NCBI GenBank assembly: GCA_023412475.1
Contig: JAEYNR010000089.1
Location: 1-64,000 of the forward strand
Length of the DNA: 64,000 nucleotides
Direction of reading: 5' to 3'
From: Fibrobacterota bacterium
GTDB taxonomy: Bacteria; Fibrobacterota; Chitinivibrionia; Chitinivibrionales; Chitinispirillaceae
In this document: in pieces, positions 17,092 to 26,286 of the stretch
Layout: each line of letters opens with the position of its first letter
How positions within the stretch are numbered: position 1 is the first letter of the stretch
Notes under the pieces: model-generated
What the model was told of the DNA's origin: nothing
Databases searched by the model: none
What the model saw: the letters and a program-made list of their open reading frames with translations, nothing else
Translations under genes and position numbers: made by a program

Positions 17092-17229
17092 CTAATGCTA
17101 CTGCTGTGCGGGTGGATACTCCGGCTCTCTTTCACTTCGATATTTTTTTATTTTTTCTTTCCTGAAACCATATCGGTTCAGAGGCGGTACACTGAAAAGA
17201 CAAATGATCACTTGTTGATAAGAGGTATG

Positions 17230-18186
17230 ATGAATCATCCTTTGATACACAATCCTCACGATAAGTTTTTCAAGGAGGCATTCAGCCATATTGAGGTGGT
17301 AAGGAGTTTTGTCGAAACATATCTTCAGCCTCGTATCGATTTTCAGATCAACCTGAATAATCTTCAGTTGTTTCAGAACGATTCGGTTGATAGCTCCTTA
17401 AAGGAAGCATTCTCCGATATTATCTACAAAACTGAAACTATTCTGGAAAAGATACCTGTATACCTGCTGTTTGAACACAAGAGAACACCCGATCCTCATA
17501 TAGATACACAAATGGAAAAATATCTGCACATGTTAAGAGAGAATCTGATCAGATCCCATTCTGGTAACAGTGTTTATGTCGTCCCCATAATTATTTATAA
17601 TGGTGAAAGAAACTGTAATCTTACCTCTGACAATAAATTAAGCAGTAATTCCAAATATGCATTGGGTCCTGAATGTGAATTTTTTGATGTTTCCCATATG
17701 CCCGATAATCAGATCGGAGGTTCAGCTTTTTTAAGAATAGTTTTTCTCGCCCTGAAATATGTTCCTGATGAGCAGATACTGAATAAACTGGATGATTTTG
17801 CCGTACTTTTCAAGGAGATGTCTGAGGGGAAAATTGAAATCTATCTGAATACATTTTCGCATTATGTAGAAAATGCTGCACCTCAGAATTTCAGGAAACA
17901 ATTGGCAGAGAGGATAAGGAGTTGGGAAGGGAGGATGGATATGCCGGAAGTTTCAGAACTTTTTCAGATGCTGAAAAATGAAGGTCATGAAGAGGGCATT
18001 AAAGAAGGTATAAAAAGGGGAATAGAAGAGGGGAAGATAGAAGGCAAAAATGAAGGTAAGATCGAGGATGCTCATCGTATGCTTCAGAAGGGGATGAGTA
18101 AGAAGCTTATTCAGGAGATAACCGGATTACCTGCCGAAAAGATAGATGAACTGGAAAAAAATATGAAAATGAATCCTGATGAATAG
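17230..18186 (+). CDS. Rpn-family putative nuclease (PD-(D/E)XK superfamily)
   Basis: A 318-aa member of the Rpn/transposase_31-type family, known in E. coli as recombination-promoting DNA endonucleases. The HNPHDKFFKEAFSH N-terminus is diagnostic. D63 and the E82-x-K84 pair (LLFEHK) form the expected PD-(D/E)XK site. The C-terminus has the usual charged repeats EGIKEGIKRGIEEGK and a small helix-turn-helix-like end (MLQKGMSKKLIQEITGLPAEKIDEL). The frame runs upstream to 17095, but that part is hydrophobic and unlike the family. AGAGG lies just before the ATG at 17230. Many genomes carry families of such genes, often horizontally spread. Confidence 0.85.
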   Translation: MNHPLIHNPHDKFFKEAFSHIEVVRSFVETYLQPRIDFQINLNNLQLFQNDSVDSSLKEAFSDIIYKTETILEKIPVYLLFEHKRTPDPHIDTQMEKYLHMLRENLIRSHSGNSVYVVPIIIYNGERNCNLTSDNKLSSNSKYALGPECEFFDVSHMPDNQIGGSAFLRIVFLALKYVPDEQILNKLDDFAVLFKEMSEGKIEIYLNTFSHYVENAAPQNFRKQLAERIRSWEGRMDMPEVSELFQMLKNEGHEEGIKEGIKRGIEEGKIEGKNEGKIEDAHRMLQKGMSKKLIQEITGLPAEKIDELEKNMKMNPDE

Positions 18187-18480
18187 TCGAGAGTGAATAT
18201 AGAAAGAAGAAAAGAAACCGATTCTGAATTTAGGAATTATCTAAGCGCTTTATAATTTGGACTGGCACAACTGGCTAATTATCTGAAATTACTGAAGTTG
18301 ATGGAGGTCCGACCCCAGTATAACTGTTATTCGTCAGATTTCAAAAATCAGGGCCAAAATCTGGATCCTCTTTAATGTTATTGTAAAGAGGGGCATTGTA
18401 ATATATATTTAAGCCTGAGAATCCGCAGGTTATTTAGCAATCGGATATTTTCAGGAGAAAATTATTTTTCAGGAGACTAC

Positions 18481-19206
18481 ATGAGCAGAAAAACAAATGT
18501 ATTTATGATTATCACTTTTGTTTCCTTGATACTGCATAGCTGTTCTGAAAATCCAGTAGATGGTGAAGACCAGTCAAAAGAATTCAATCTGGATGAGAAC
18601 ACTCTTGCTCTCTATCACTTAAATGAAGATAATGATACGATTCTGCTGGATGAAGCCGGCCATTGGAATGGTACACTTGATAATAGCGTAAGATCAACAG
18701 CTGGTATTGCTGGTAAATGTTTATCACTTTCTACTGGCAAATATTCAACCTTCGGTACGATTATTCCGGATAATACCCCAAATGGAACCGTTGAGCTTTA
18801 TTTTTCCTTTGAACCGGATAGTGCTAATACTGGTAACAATATTTTATTTGGCAATGATGGGGCAAGATGTAATCTACTATATAAAGGAGACACATTATAT
18901 TTTCTGAAAAATCATTCCGATATTACCAAATATGTGAAAGCCTTCGCACCTGTTCAAAAGGGTAAATGGCACCATGTTGCCGGAACATGGGGAACAAATG
19001 GAATGCGCCTGTTTCTTAATGGGGCATGTATCAATTCCAATCAGGATACTTCATCATATCAAATGTCCCCTCGATCAACACCCGAGAATGTTTTCTTTAT
19101 CGGGAAAAAATCAAAAGTTGGTTTGAACGAAATAGGTATTGATCAAAGCATGCATTTTAACGGAAAGATCGATGAAATTAGAGTTTCGGACATTCAAAGA
19201 TATTGA
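18481..19206 (+). CDS. LamG/concanavalin-like domain lipoprotein
   Basis: A 241-aa predicted lipoprotein. A hydrophobic signal sequence ends in a lipobox-like LHSC with C21, followed by NPVDGEDQ. Residues ~40-235 form a LamG-like jelly roll with ALYHLNED near the start, GKWHHVAGTWG in the middle and GKIDEIRVSDIQRY at the end, the typical edges of a LamG domain. Such domains bind carbohydrate or protein at the cell surface. No catalytic module is present. It is isolated between the Rpn gene and the convergent pilus cluster. AGGAGAC lies upstream of the ATG. Confidence 0.8.
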   Translation: MSRKTNVFMIITFVSLILHSCSENPVDGEDQSKEFNLDENTLALYHLNEDNDTILLDEAGHWNGTLDNSVRSTAGIAGKCLSLSTGKYSTFGTIIPDNTPNGTVELYFSFEPDSANTGNNILFGNDGARCNLLYKGDTLYFLKNHSDITKYVKAFAPVQKGKWHHVAGTWGTNGMRLFLNGACINSNQDTSSYQMSPRSTPENVFFIGKKSKVGLNEIGIDQSMHFNGKIDEIRVSDIQRY

Positions 19207-19368
19207 TCTGGTTTGGAATCGTGGATATTATGAAAAAAATTGTCATTTCTGTATGAATAATCACATGAAAATGGTTTTCACTTGTTGAAAAACGATCAAT
19301 GGGTATATCTGCTCTTTGAGATTTTGGATCAGCATGAGAAGCAGAATGAGCCTGATGAGCTATTGTAA

Positions 19369-19884
19369 CTACCACCCAAAAGCTGGATCCAATTCCTGAA
19401 GAGGGCGTCTGGTTTTTACTACCAGTTTAGCTTCCGATTCATATCCGGAATGGTTTATCAGGGTAAGACTGAATTCAAGAAAAACAAATGCAGATGTATT
19501 CTGGGGATCTTCATTTAAGTCTTTAATTTCGAAATTTTTCACATGAGCTCTTCTGGCAAGAATAGTCAATGGGATTTTGTTTTTATAAAGTGTATCTTCG
19601 GAAAATGAGTACGAGATGGTGTCTTCATCTGTCTCTGCCAGAAGAGTGATCGATTTCTGGTCGTAATGCAATATGGAGGAAGCTCTGCGAACTGCAGATG
19701 TGACCAGATGGATAAGTCTGTCAGTTTCTTTTTGCAAAGATGCATTCTCTGAGTGAACCAGAACGTGTTTGTCCATGTATCTCCAGAAGAAATAAACATT
19801 TGAGATTACAATTGAAACCAGTACCATCGAGATGACCAGTTCTACCAGTGAATAACCGTTTCGATTCTGATATCTGGTCACCAT
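19369..19884 (-). CDS. Prepilin-like protein (PilW/GspJ-type minor pilin)
   Basis: A 171-aa protein with a class III signal: a short basic leader, then NGYSLVELVISMVLVSIV, with the cleavage glycine, +5 Glu and a hydrophobic helix. The size and the position as last gene after a PilV/GspI-like and a PilX-like protein suggest a PilW/GspJ-type minor pilin that primes pilus or pseudopilus assembly. The C-terminal region is variable and not recognised. It overlaps the upstream gene by 7 bases. Confidence 0.75.
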   Translation of the reverse strand: MVTRYQNRNGYSLVELVISMVLVSIVISNVYFFWRYMDKHVLVHSENASLQKETDRLIHLVTSAVRRASSILHYDQKSITLLAETDEDTISYSFSEDTLYKNKIPLTILARRAHVKNFEIKDLNEDPQNTSAFVFLEFSLTLINHSGYESEAKLVVKTRRPLQELDPAFGW

Positions 19885-20288
19885 GAATAACCCTGCAGCG
19901 TTCTGAACCGGTATGTTTGCTGATTGGTATTTCCGGTTTTTATGTTCAGCTCAATCTCCAGTAGCGATGGCTTCTCAGCAATTCCGTATACAACAGAATC
20001 TGGTAGAAGTACCTTGCGTTCAATCTGGTATTCCCTTGCCCCGGATACCATTACCCATGTGCAATCCTGAATTTCTTCTGAAAAGGAGACTTTTTGACGG
20101 ATGAGTTCGAAATGGTTTTCTGCAATTCTGCTCACATTCATTACAACCGATGCGCGGGAGCGTATTTTGTCTGCTGTACCTATGGCTTTGAGAATTGCTA
20201 CAGTAATACAACTGAAGATAAACAGTGCTACTATCGATTCTAGAATAGTATAACCTGATTGAGATCCTTTAAAAGAGAGACGCTTCAT
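19878..20288 (-). CDS. Prepilin-like protein (PilV/GspI-type minor pilin)
   Basis: A 136-aa protein starting with a basic leader and SGYTILESIVALFIFSCITV: cleavage after Gly, Glu at +5, then a hydrophobic helix. The short globular part and the gene order match PilV or GspI minor pilins. It starts 3 bases after the upstream beta-helix protein ends and overlaps the downstream minor pilin, so the three are one translation block. Confidence 0.75.
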   Translation of the reverse strand: MKRLSFKGSQSGYTILESIVALFIFSCITVAILKAIGTADKIRSRASVVMNVSRIAENHFELIRQKVSFSEEIQDCTWVMVSGAREYQIERKVLLPDSVVYGIAEKPSLLEIELNIKTGNTNQQTYRFRTLQGYSW

Positions 20289-20291
20289 TTT

Positions 20292-21698
20292 TCAATATTC
20301 TTTCCAATCAATAATCGAGGGGAGTCCTGTGAAAAAAGGCATGGGGTAATCGCTTATATTGGCTAATGGGGAGAGCTCTCCGGGCACTGCTGACTTCTGG
20401 ATAATATTTCCTCCGGCAGCACTGTCTTTGGGTGCAGTGCTTATAGGTGCAAGCTGACCCGGATCATCGCAATCTATCACTTTTAAAGCACTGATCAACC
20501 CCTGCATACGTCCTCTGTGACAAACAGTGTTTCTTGCCCAGAGTATCCCTTTAATTACTGTATTGTGTTCAGTCTTGATACTTCCTGGAGTTCGTAAAGC
20601 CATGCAGGTTGCATCAACATTGGCATTATCTGCAATGATTATTGAATATTGGAGTGAGTCGCTGCCAGAAGAAGAGATTGCAGATGACTTGCCACAAACA
20701 ACTATTGTGCTTTTATCTTTTACAGTCGCGTTTCCATAGATGGAGATACTGTGACAGGCAAGGGCATCTCCATTATAACTGGCGTAATCCCCAATAAAGA
20801 TGCGGCTGTTTGAAAAAAGGCTTACATTCCTTAATTGACACTGGTCGAAAAGCTTTATCTCTCCTCCGGCAATTAAAGATAGCCCATCCAGAAGGACCTC
20901 ACCGGTAATCTGAATATCACCTAAAACTGAAATGGTTTGATCTCCTTTTAACGAAAGCTCAAAATGAGAGCCATCGATGAGCAGATGTCCATTAATGGTA
21001 TCGGTGATTTTATCCATTTCCCGCTGAGACTGGATTGTCAGAGGTTGGTCAAACATAATAGAATCATCGACCAGCAGTTTTTCCTGATAATCTGAAAGCA
21101 TTCTGGAGAGAAGTGATGTAGTAGAATCAGATGGGGGAGTTGGCAGTAGTGCAATTTCACCATCAGGCATATTTCCTTCCCATGGTGAATTTTCATAATA
21201 AAGCAGTACTGTGTCAGGCAGAGCTGGAATTTTGCTTCCCAGTTTTGCAGTAACCACCCGTTGTGCTTTGTTGAATTTTCCAACAGAGTTAAGTATAAAA
21301 AAAGAACCCTGGGTGAGCATAGACACTTCACATGTGCCAAAGGAGTCGTTGGAAAAGATGGCAATTGGTTCAGGATCTGGACCGAAAAGATTATCTGTTG
21401 TATCGGTTATCTCGATAAGGTCACTGCCGAAGAGTGAATCGAGAGTTGAGATGGTTTCAAGAGTATCGATAATATCATTTTTTGAGGTGTCGGTCATCTT
21501 GAAGTGAGCTTTGTAAATACCAGACCGGGCATTAAGCAGAGCCTGTACAGAAGAAGGGGATCTGAGGACGGGCCTTGCCAGAGAAGTCTGATTGAGAAGA
21601 TAAGTTAAAACAGTGATCATGGCGACTGTTGAAAAAAACAGTACGACCGGCAGGGCACTCCCTCTGATATTTTCAATTTTCTTCAACCGCAAGCTCAT
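20292..21698 (-). CDS. PilX/GspK-like membrane-anchored protein with beta-helix-like region
   Basis: About 468 aa. The N-terminus (RGSALPVVLFFSTVAMITVLTYLL) matches PilX-type anchors, which follow a short basic leader without the usual FTLIE. Residues ~240-400 contain regularly spaced hydrophobic and glycine/asparagine positions (GDIQITGEVLLDGLSLIAGG, IFIGDYASYNGDALACHSIS) like a right-handed beta-helix or bactofilin-like solenoid. This is unusual for a minor pilin. The ATG at 21698 has AAGGGA upstream and overlaps the preceding gene by 26 bases. A longer start at 21737 is less likely. Function is inferred only from context. Confidence 0.6.
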   Translation of the reverse strand: MSLRLKKIENIRGSALPVVLFFSTVAMITVLTYLLNQTSLARPVLRSPSSVQALLNARSGIYKAHFKMTDTSKNDIIDTLETISTLDSLFGSDLIEITDTTDNLFGPDPEPIAIFSNDSFGTCEVSMLTQGSFFILNSVGKFNKAQRVVTAKLGSKIPALPDTVLLYYENSPWEGNMPDGEIALLPTPPSDSTTSLLSRMLSDYQEKLLVDDSIMFDQPLTIQSQREMDKITDTINGHLLIDGSHFELSLKGDQTISVLGDIQITGEVLLDGLSLIAGGEIKLFDQCQLRNVSLFSNSRIFIGDYASYNGDALACHSISIYGNATVKDKSTIVVCGKSSAISSSGSDSLQYSIIIADNANVDATCMALRTPGSIKTEHNTVIKGILWARNTVCHRGRMQGLISALKVIDCDDPGQLAPISTAPKDSAAGGNIIQKSAVPGELSPLANISDYPMPFFTGLPSIIDWKEY

Positions 21699-22161
21699 AG
21701 GTTCCCTTGCGATCACGAAGTACAACCTTATCTGCATTTATTGAGACTATCTGCTGATCCAGCACTGTTTCACCGGTTCCTCTTATATAGGTTTGTCCCC
21801 GTCCATCTTCGATTATTGCAAGGCTTTTTTCTTTTAATAATACACCTTTTAATAGAAGTTCAGGCCTGCTGGGAGTGATCTTCTGCGAGACTTCTTTTGT
21901 TCGGGCATGGGTACGCGCGGCTCCCTGTTTGCGAAACGGGCTCTCGAATCCGCTGGTATAGGTGAAAAAGTCGTGATTCATTGACAGGGACAGAACATCA
22001 TTTATACTGGCTATACTATTATCAATTATTGATTTGCTGGTTTGTTTTCTATAGGTATTCTGAATCAGAAGCTCTGGTATTTCCATGAAAAGAAATATCC
22101 CTGCTGATAGGCATACAACCGATACCAGTATTAACATAGTGCTGTTTGAATTGCTCTTCAT
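21673..22161 (-). CDS. PilP/GspC-like inner-membrane protein
   Basis: A 162-aa protein with one N-terminal membrane helix (residues 8-26) and a C-terminal small beta domain (RPELLLKGVLLKEKSLAIIE, then VLDQQIVSINADKVVLRD). This pattern is typical of the HR/PilP domain that connects the inner-membrane platform to the secretin. Its start overlaps the PilO-like stop by ATGA. The family is weakly conserved, so the call rests on fold pattern and order. Confidence 0.65.
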   Translation of the reverse strand: MKSNSNSTMLILVSVVCLSAGIFLFMEIPELLIQNTYRKQTSKSIIDNSIASINDVLSLSMNHDFFTYTSGFESPFRKQGAARTHARTKEVSQKITPSRPELLLKGVLLKEKSLAIIEDGRGQTYIRGTGETVLDQQIVSINADKVVLRDRKGTYELAVEEN

Positions 22162-22715
22162 AATTTACCTGTAATAGGAATAAGGCAGGTGACCAATATT
22201 TTCCCATTTATAGATGATTCAGAAAGTGCTTCCAATGCCAGTCGGTCAACTCTGAACATGTGAGGAAGTTTTTCCAGTGATGAAAGAAACTGTCCCAAAG
22301 CATGGTAAGTTGTGGTGACTTCCAGTAAGACCGGGAAGAATTGAAAGTCTTCATTTCTGGTCTCCGCCTGGGGCTGCATTTTAACGAAACGGATATCGGA
22401 TGCACTGGCCTTGCTTATCAGAAGTTCGAGAAATGACGATAAATCACGTGAATCATTGGATGTTCCGGCTATTGTATCCACCCGGTTTTGCATAAGTCTG
22501 GTTTTTTCCATGATTTCATTCTTAATCGTCTGATAACCGTTTTCCGATGAAATCATGTTGAGATAGTCTTTTAATTCAAGATTACCTGCTTTTAGTTCAA
22601 GGTATGTAGGAATTATCAGATGTCGAAAGGCTACTGCGGTTATGAAAACAGCAATACTGAGAACTAGCAGCGGAATTGCCTCTCTTTTCAGTTTTTTGAT
22701 AATGTCAGAATGCAT
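22158..22715 (-). CDS. pilO: PilO/GspM-like inner-membrane assembly protein
   Basis: A 185-aa bitopic protein with a membrane helix at about residues 12-33, a coiled-coil stretch, then a ferredoxin-like domain with FFPVLLEVTTTYHALGQFLS and LEKLPHMFRVDRLAL, the hallmark PilO pattern. It forms the PilM-N-O-P alignment complex in type IV pilus systems. It overlaps the upstream PilM-PilN gene by 28 bases. Confidence 0.75.
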   Translation of the reverse strand: MHSDIIKKLKREAIPLLVLSIAVFITAVAFRHLIIPTYLELKAGNLELKDYLNMISSENGYQTIKNEIMEKTRLMQNRVDTIAGTSNDSRDLSSFLELLISKASASDIRFVKMQPQAETRNEDFQFFPVLLEVTTTYHALGQFLSSLEKLPHMFRVDRLALEALSESSINGKILVTCLIPITGKL

Positions 22716-23908
22716 AATATTTTAAACCGGCAATAATCTTTCTGTTTGCTATCTCTTTCCATTGATGATAATGAAATCTGAGAGAGCAATTTTGATGAAT
22801 TGAGTTTTTTTATCAGTTCAGTTACAGTGCTTTCATTGTCAGCCCAACCACTGAGGGCAATTTTTACTTTCTCTTCACCTGCAACAGGTTCTGAACCCAG
22901 ACGTTCGAAATATAGCCGTGGCGGTTTCTCCTGGCCTAATTGGTGAAGAAAACGGCTCCAGCAGGTTACATTTGAAGAGAGGTTTATTATTCGTTTTAAC
23001 TTGGTAGCCAGGGTTTCCCCCTGAGAAAACAGATCTCTTATTTCCTTGTTATCTGTCAGAATACGGTTATACTCGGATTTACAGTCCCGTATTCTGGACT
23101 GGTTATGAGTATTCACCAGAAACAATGTTCCGTAAGATATAAGGGAGAGAATTACCAGTGCAACTGAAAAAAAGTAAACCATAGACCGTTTTTTTCTTGA
23201 TCTACTGGCTTCAGTAGGCCCGGTAAACCGGTGTGTATCGGTATTAATCGTACAAAATGCTATACCTGCAGCTTTTAAAGCATTATGATCTTTGATGGAT
23301 GTTTTTACTTTAAATACAGTATAGTGATCACCGGGTTCAAGTTTCTGATCATCAAAAATATTAACTGTATTGGGAAAATCTTTTCCCGATTTCAATGTGG
23401 CCCAATATTGTTCAAGACGGGCCATACAGCACTGCAGACTGGTTGTCTGAACTATGGGAAACGAAAATATCGAGATAAGTTTTCTTTCAATAACTACTGC
23501 AATTTTCCAGCAAAGCTCTTCCTGGTAGATAGAGACAAATGATTCTCTGGGGCTTTTCTGCATATACAAGGGGATGGTGCAGAGGTATAAATCATCAGGA
23601 TGGGTTCCAAGAAGATTATATTGAAAAGAATCGATATGCAATTGCAGTTGAAATGGTTGAAGGCAAGCCACAAAAGGGCCCTCATTTTCAGTGGAGATGT
23701 ATTTCTCACTGTCCAGGTAATCAGCTTTTATCCAATGGCACTCTGTACCCAGATGCACGCCATTGTGAAAAAGAAAATGCCTTTTATATGCTTTATTGAT
23801 ATTCCAGGTTTCAGAATTATGCAATTGCCAACCGGAAGTGTCATTTACAATCGTTGATCGTGTGTAACTGCCATCCTTTGAGGCTATGATCCCAATTAGT
23901 TTTTTCAT
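22688..23908 (-). CDS. Fused PilM-like and PilN-like (GspL-like) protein
   Basis: A 406-aa protein. The N-terminal ~225 residues resemble a divergent PilM/GspL actin-like domain, with the weak segment PRESFVSIYQEELCWKIAVV and no clear ATP-binding signature. A membrane helix lies at about residues 243-265, followed by a coiled coil and a PilN-type domain (KVKIALSGWADNESTVTELI). In most type IV pilus systems PilM and PilN are separate, while GspL of type II secretion has this joined architecture. It overlaps the secretin gene by ATGA. Confidence 0.65.
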   Translation of the reverse strand: MKKLIGIIASKDGSYTRSTIVNDTSGWQLHNSETWNINKAYKRHFLFHNGVHLGTECHWIKADYLDSEKYISTENEGPFVACLQPFQLQLHIDSFQYNLLGTHPDDLYLCTIPLYMQKSPRESFVSIYQEELCWKIAVVIERKLISIFSFPIVQTTSLQCCMARLEQYWATLKSGKDFPNTVNIFDDQKLEPGDHYTVFKVKTSIKDHNALKAAGIAFCTINTDTHRFTGPTEASRSRKKRSMVYFFSVALVILSLISYGTLFLVNTHNQSRIRDCKSEYNRILTDNKEIRDLFSQGETLATKLKRIINLSSNVTCWSRFLHQLGQEKPPRLYFERLGSEPVAGEEKVKIALSGWADNESTVTELIKKLNSSKLLSQISLSSMERDSKQKDYCRFKILCILTLSKN

Positions 23909-26115
23909 TTTTTCAATTGATTATCAGTTGAATCTGGTTTATTCTGTTTAATCTGCTCTATTTCAGTACGATTTTTTCTCTGTCTTTTTTCTGGATTTGA
24001 AAATTCGGTTTTGGATTTCTTTTCTCTCCTGTCAGTTTTGCTTGCAGGTTTATGCACGGAACTGTCAGAAAGTTCGGGCCTGGGGCTTGAAGCAACAGAT
24101 ACAGATGTATCTTGGGGATGCTTTGCAACTGGCAGTTTTTCTGAAGATGAATCAGGATTTAGCGAGATTGTACTATCTCTATCTTCCAATCTTGATTGCC
24201 GTTTCTTTTTTATCGAGTAGATTCCCCGTTCTATAAAACTCTTGTCGTTCAGATCATATTTCTCAAGTTCTTTTTCCAGCACTACACTCTCATTTTCATT
24301 TATGATATGTGGAGTGATAAACACTACCAGGTTTGACTTCTGTCTCATTTTTCCGGATTGTCTGAACAGTGCTCCGATAATGGGAATACTTCCCAGGAAT
24401 GGTACTTTATAGCTGTATTCCGATTCCTGATTTTTAATGAGGCCGCCCAGAGCTAGTGTCTGTCCATCGTTAAGTCTGACAGTAGTGGTAATTGATCTGG
24501 TTGAAACATTTGGGTAGCCGTCGTTGTTTGTCTTATCAGAATTGGAGACATTAGGAGTTATTTCTGCAGTTATTTGACCACTCTGTGAAATCCAGGGAAC
24601 AATATCCAGAGTAATACCGAATTTAATTGGCTGGAATCGGGAAGTCTGGTGTTCTCCAACACCTGTAACAATTGTGAAATATTGGGTTTCACTTACATCG
24701 ATGGATGCTTTATTCCCGTTAAGTGTCAAAATAGATGGTTGTGCCAGAACTTTTGCCTTGTTCTCAACTTCCATCATACGCAGTATTGCAAAGAGATCAT
24801 CAATATGTTCTATCTTAGGCAGATTTAACTTTTTAAATAATTTAGTGAGATCATTTCCGCTTACCCCCAGCTCAAAAATCTGAGAAGCGGTTGTGTTGTA
24901 TTTGTGCTGAGGAAAAGGAGTGATGTTGTAGGAGCTGTCCCGAAGTCCCCTACTTCTTCCTGCCCGGAAAGAGAATTCTTTGTCGATATTATCTTTAAAT
25001 TCAACAATTACTGCATCAATGCGAACCTGTGGGGTAGGGATGTCAATGGTTTTGAGGAACTCTTTTGCTGTAACGATATCCTCTGAAGTACCTGAAATAA
25101 GAAGAGCATTCTGCTCTTTAATCACCCGTACATTTGTAGGGGGAATGTCCTTAGGCAGAACGGAAGGAAGGTTATCCGCTTTAATATGTTTAAGATGTAT
25201 CAGTTCTGACTTGGAAAGGGTTTGTCCTGAAGGGGTGGCGGTGTTTCTGTCACCTATAAGGATAACTTTGTCTTTCTGTACAAAGGTAAATCTGGTTCCT
25301 CCAAGAAGTAGTGCAAGAGCTTCTGTGAGCGGGATATCCTTTAATTTCGCATTTATCTCTGTCTTAATGCTTCCATAAGTGATAAGTTCTACATCGCTCT
25401 GTTCGGCAATTGCTTTTATTATCTCCTCCAGATCTGCATTGTTTACCTCCAGGGATATCAGACCGTTGTTATATTCCACAAAGAAATTAGAATTGGAGGA
25501 AGGGAAACTGGTTCTACCAGGAAAAGTTGGTTGAGAGCCCGATTTATCCTGAGTGGCGCTTATTATCTGATAAATATTTTTTCTTTTAATAACCTTGAAT
25601 CCATTTCCTTCCAGTAAGACTCTGAGACCGTCATCCAGGTCAACCTGATATAGTTTACCGGTAATGTTACCTTCCACCTTTGCATCCGGAACGATACTGA
25701 TCGCAGTTTTTGAAGAGAGCTCTTTGAGAAATGTTTTTACCTCGATATTCTGAACATCGATAGTTAATTTACCATCTAAATATCGTATGAGCGATTTTTG
25801 TTCTGCGGTGGCTTTCTTGATTTTATAAACCATCCCCTCTTTGACTACTTCAAGACCATTGGATTGGGTAATACTGTGCAAAGCCTCCATTATTGGTACA
25901 TCTACCAGATGTAATGTGATTTTTCCTGATACATCATTATCCAGAAGAATGTTTATATCGTATCCTTTAGAGATCATTCTGATCACATCACGCAGATCAG
26001 TATCTTTTACATCGATTGACATTCTTTGTTCTTCAGGATAATTAGTTGTGTCCTGAGAAAAGACTGCAGGGGAAAAGCTGATAATGGTAAGAAAAAACAG
26101 CGCTATGATGTTCAT
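23905..26115 (-). CDS. Secretin of a type IV pilus / type II secretion system
   Basis: A 736-aa outer-membrane secretin. After a signal peptide (~20 residues) come three STN/N0-like repeats (DVKDTDLRDVIRMIS, DVQNIEVKTFLKELS, EVNNADLEEIIKAIAE). An N1-type domain (LKHIKADNLPSVLP) and the secretin core follow (AKVLAQPSILTLNGNKASID, LNDGQTLALGGLI, PFLGSIPIIGALF). The C-terminal ~100 residues are Ser/Lys-rich and probably disordered, perhaps a pilotin or peptidoglycan interaction tail. The first STN repeat overlaps the anchor region where PilQ would have an AMIN domain, which is not seen here. Confidence 0.9.
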   Translation of the reverse strand: MNIIALFFLTIISFSPAVFSQDTTNYPEEQRMSIDVKDTDLRDVIRMISKGYDINILLDNDVSGKITLHLVDVPIMEALHSITQSNGLEVVKEGMVYKIKKATAEQKSLIRYLDGKLTIDVQNIEVKTFLKELSSKTAISIVPDAKVEGNITGKLYQVDLDDGLRVLLEGNGFKVIKRKNIYQIISATQDKSGSQPTFPGRTSFPSSNSNFFVEYNNGLISLEVNNADLEEIIKAIAEQSDVELITYGSIKTEINAKLKDIPLTEALALLLGGTRFTFVQKDKVILIGDRNTATPSGQTLSKSELIHLKHIKADNLPSVLPKDIPPTNVRVIKEQNALLISGTSEDIVTAKEFLKTIDIPTPQVRIDAVIVEFKDNIDKEFSFRAGRSRGLRDSSYNITPFPQHKYNTTASQIFELGVSGNDLTKLFKKLNLPKIEHIDDLFAILRMMEVENKAKVLAQPSILTLNGNKASIDVSETQYFTIVTGVGEHQTSRFQPIKFGITLDIVPWISQSGQITAEITPNVSNSDKTNNDGYPNVSTRSITTTVRLNDGQTLALGGLIKNQESEYSYKVPFLGSIPIIGALFRQSGKMRQKSNLVVFITPHIINENESVVLEKELEKYDLNDKSFIERGIYSIKKKRQSRLEDRDSTISLNPDSSSEKLPVAKHPQDTSVSVASSPRPELSDSSVHKPASKTDRREKKSKTEFSNPEKRQRKNRTEIEQIKQNKPDSTDNQLKK

Positions 26116-26286
26116 GGAGGCACCTATATGAGATTTACAAATTGAAAAATGTTTAGCCAGAAGCAGGCACTTCTTATGGAGCGGCTTGTTTCGCCTTCTT
26201 TATCACTTTTGAGAAACGTGCTGCCTGCTAATCTAAAATGAAAAGTGTTATTTATCACCAAAGAATTGATCGGTTCAGGATTAATT

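Noticed and set aside
11330..18375. Shared AAAATCTGGATC at about 11328 and 18358 as a repeat
   Set aside because: A 12-base match is expected many times by chance in 64 kb and the flanks do not align.
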